Program-made: the position numbers and the translations under genes
Assembly: GCA_963707975.1 (NCBI GenBank)
Contig: OY970177.1
Span: 1,612,001 to 1,676,000 of the forward strand
DNA length: 64,000 nucleotides
Origin: CAVVXX01 sp963707975
Lineage (GTDB): Bacteria > Pseudomonadota > Alphaproteobacteria > Micropepsales > Micropepsaceae
Direction of reading: 5' to 3'
Notes under the pieces: model-generated
Databases searched by the model: none
Told to the model about the DNA's origin: nothing
What the model saw: only the letters and a program-made list of their open reading frames with translations
Shown: positions 62,739 to 64,000 of the stretch, in pieces
Layout of the letters: every line of letters starts with the position of its first letter
Numbering within the stretch: position 1 is the stretch's first letter

Positions 62739-62817
62739 TTTCCACTCAGGCCAACTCTCTACCAAGTAGGGCTGACCGGAACTGTGATGCTGTGCGGTGC
62801 CGGAATATGGCGGTACT

Positions 62818-63999
62818 CTAAGTTCCCCATTCCGGTTGTTTTTTGCCGTAGTTGTCTGCAGCCTCGAGTGTAGTGGCTACGAGGTGTTGTTCCTCTTCGG
62901 ACAATTCCGGGCGCCAGATGTCAAAAATGAGTATTACCCGGATTTCGTCGCTGGCGTTGTATGCTTCGTGCTGTACTGTGTCATCGAACACCCAGGCCTT
63001 CCCTTCGACCCATTCGCGCACATCGTTTCCAACCCGGAAGGTGCATTTCCCGGGAACGATCAGGGGCAAGTGACAAATCAGACGCACATTAATGGCGCCA
63101 TTATGTGGCGGAATTCGCGTATGCGGGTGCAATAATGAAAATAGTACTGACGGCGTTCGGTTCTTGATACGAGCGAATGGCACAGCATTGAGTGCGGCAA
63201 TAGTTTTTGGACAGCGAGCAGCATTTTCTGCAATCACTTCACCACTTTTCCAGAGATAAAACGCTCCCCAGTTGGGATTGTCGATCATGCCGTGTGTGTC
63301 ATCAGCCCATCGATCCGGGTTGCTTTCGATATAGGGTGAAAAAGCATTGCCACTTGCAAGAACGGCTTTTAGCTCTTTGCGGATTTCTCCGGTTGCTGCT
63401 TCAACCGTATCTAGCCATCCAAAATTGCTCCGATTATAGAATTGGATTTGCGGCAGTTCAGGGAAGTAATACTGACTTGGCTCTTGCAGGAATACCTGCT
63501 TTTTTCCAAGCATGAGATCAAGCGATTGTGAGAACCGCTCGCTTGACGCACCTCTCTTGAACCCTTGAGCAATGAGACGGTCATTAAGGAACGCCTCGTA
63601 ATTTGCAGCAAACCTCTGACGCGTGGTCCGGGCGCGCTGCAACTCATTTGCGATCTCCGGCGTCGCTAGATCAGCGGGTTGAGCTACCCGTAACGCAGCT
63701 CTATAAAATGAATCCGCGGAGCGTGTGTCTCCAGCATTTGTGAAGTGATCGCCCTTCATGATGAGTGCGCGCAAATTGCGTGGGTCGAGCGCAAGCACAT
63801 TATTGATCGCGGCAAGCTTCGCCTCATCGTCTTGTAAATTGCGGCATGCTAGAGCGAGGCCGAGCCAGACCCCCACTTCCGTTCGACCGAGCGCAACAGC
63901 TTGCTCAAACAGCTCGCGCGCTTTACGGGCATTGCCGCTTTGCAATGCTTCGGCGCCCGCACGGGCGAGCGTGTTTGCATCGATTACGGAAGAATTCAT
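62818..63999 (-). CDS. TPR/aspartyl-asparaginyl beta-hydroxylase-like protein
   Basis: 393 residues. N-terminal TPR repeats (residues 1-115: AGAEALQSGNARKARELFEQ, WLGLALACRNLQDDEAKLAA, AGDTRSADSFYRAAL) precede an aspartyl/asparaginyl beta-hydroxylase domain with LICHLPLIVPGKCTFRVG (first His), VFDDTVQHEAYNASDEIRVI (second His and 2-oxoglutarate Arg). Both iron histidines are present. The gene is complete; its ATG is the last codon on this strand before the window edge. GC is lower than in neighbouring sppA. Confidence 0.85.
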   Translation of the reverse strand: MNSSVIDANTLARAGAEALQSGNARKARELFEQAVALGRTEVGVWLGLALACRNLQDDEAKLAAINNVLALDPRNLRALIMKGDHFTNAGDTRSADSFYRAALRVAQPADLATPEIANELQRARTTRQRFAANYEAFLNDRLIAQGFKRGASSERFSQSLDLMLGKKQVFLQEPSQYYFPELPQIQFYNRSNFGWLDTVEAATGEIRKELKAVLASGNAFSPYIESNPDRWADDTHGMIDNPNWGAFYLWKSGEVIAENAARCPKTIAALNAVPFARIKNRTPSVLFSLLHPHTRIPPHNGAINVRLICHLPLIVPGKCTFRVGNDVREWVEGKAWVFDDTVQHEAYNASDEIRVILIFDIWRPELSEEEQHLVATTLEAADNYGKKQPEWGT

Positions 64000-64000
64000 G

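Overview
The window reads as the chromosome of an alphaproteobacterium outside the best-studied genera, with most core genes at high GC. The signs are: the order murA - DUF2948 - UPF0262 - infA - maf - yacG, a PhyR general stress regulator, promoters of the alphaproteobacterial EcfG type (GGAAC, 16-17 bases, CGTT), a short 420-residue Pgi, a DUF3035 lipoprotein and a ScsB/PRXL redox pair. I cannot name the genus from sequence alone.

Left core (1-19.0 kb): end of ileS, lspA, a DUF3035 lipoprotein, a complementary pair of M16 peptidases, pgi and mutL, all on the + strand and tightly packed. Then come a nitrilase, rsmD, an ScsB-type thiol reductase with its periplasmic peroxiredoxin-like partner, phhA divergent from a Glu/Leu/Phe/Val dehydrogenase, tRNA-Thr(GGT), the murA-yacG cluster and tRNA-Phe(GAA).

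Accessory region (19.0-50.3 kb): it starts directly behind tRNA-Phe with the C-terminal remnant of a tyrosine recombinase. It has visibly lower GC, longer intergenic gaps and a dispersed palindromic repeat. It holds an ArsR/AHSA1 pair with an operator, an amino acid permease, and a dense set of envelope and stress genes: PRC-barrel proteins, DUF4142, two DUF1328 proteins, an MscS channel, otsB-GH15-otsA, an AI-2E-type permease, YqjE/DUF883 proteins, phyR, a MASE1 hybrid kinase, a single-domain response regulator, a GlsB-type protein, a Tyr/Trp-rich secreted protein and an Fe-SOD. Reading by eye I found eight GGAAC-N16/17-CGTT sites correctly placed in front of these genes, plus two with one mismatch. 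They look like a clustered EcfG regulon around phyR, although neither ecfG nor nepR is in the window. An IS3-family element sits between one of these promoters and the GlsB-type gene. The right part (43-50 kb) carries mostly unrecognised small exported proteins, a retropepsin-like protein with altered catalytic triads, and a Sel1/prolyl-hydroxylase plus sulfotransferase-like pair.

Right core (50.3-64 kb): a 1066-residue Asp-box beta-propeller protein divergent from a TonB-dependent receptor, a secreted quinoprotein-like propeller, a D,D-carboxypeptidase, an OmpA-domain protein, two thioredoxin-fold proteins, SppA, and a TPR/aspartyl-asparaginyl hydroxylase. All coordinates and motifs were read by eye; no database search or alignment was run.
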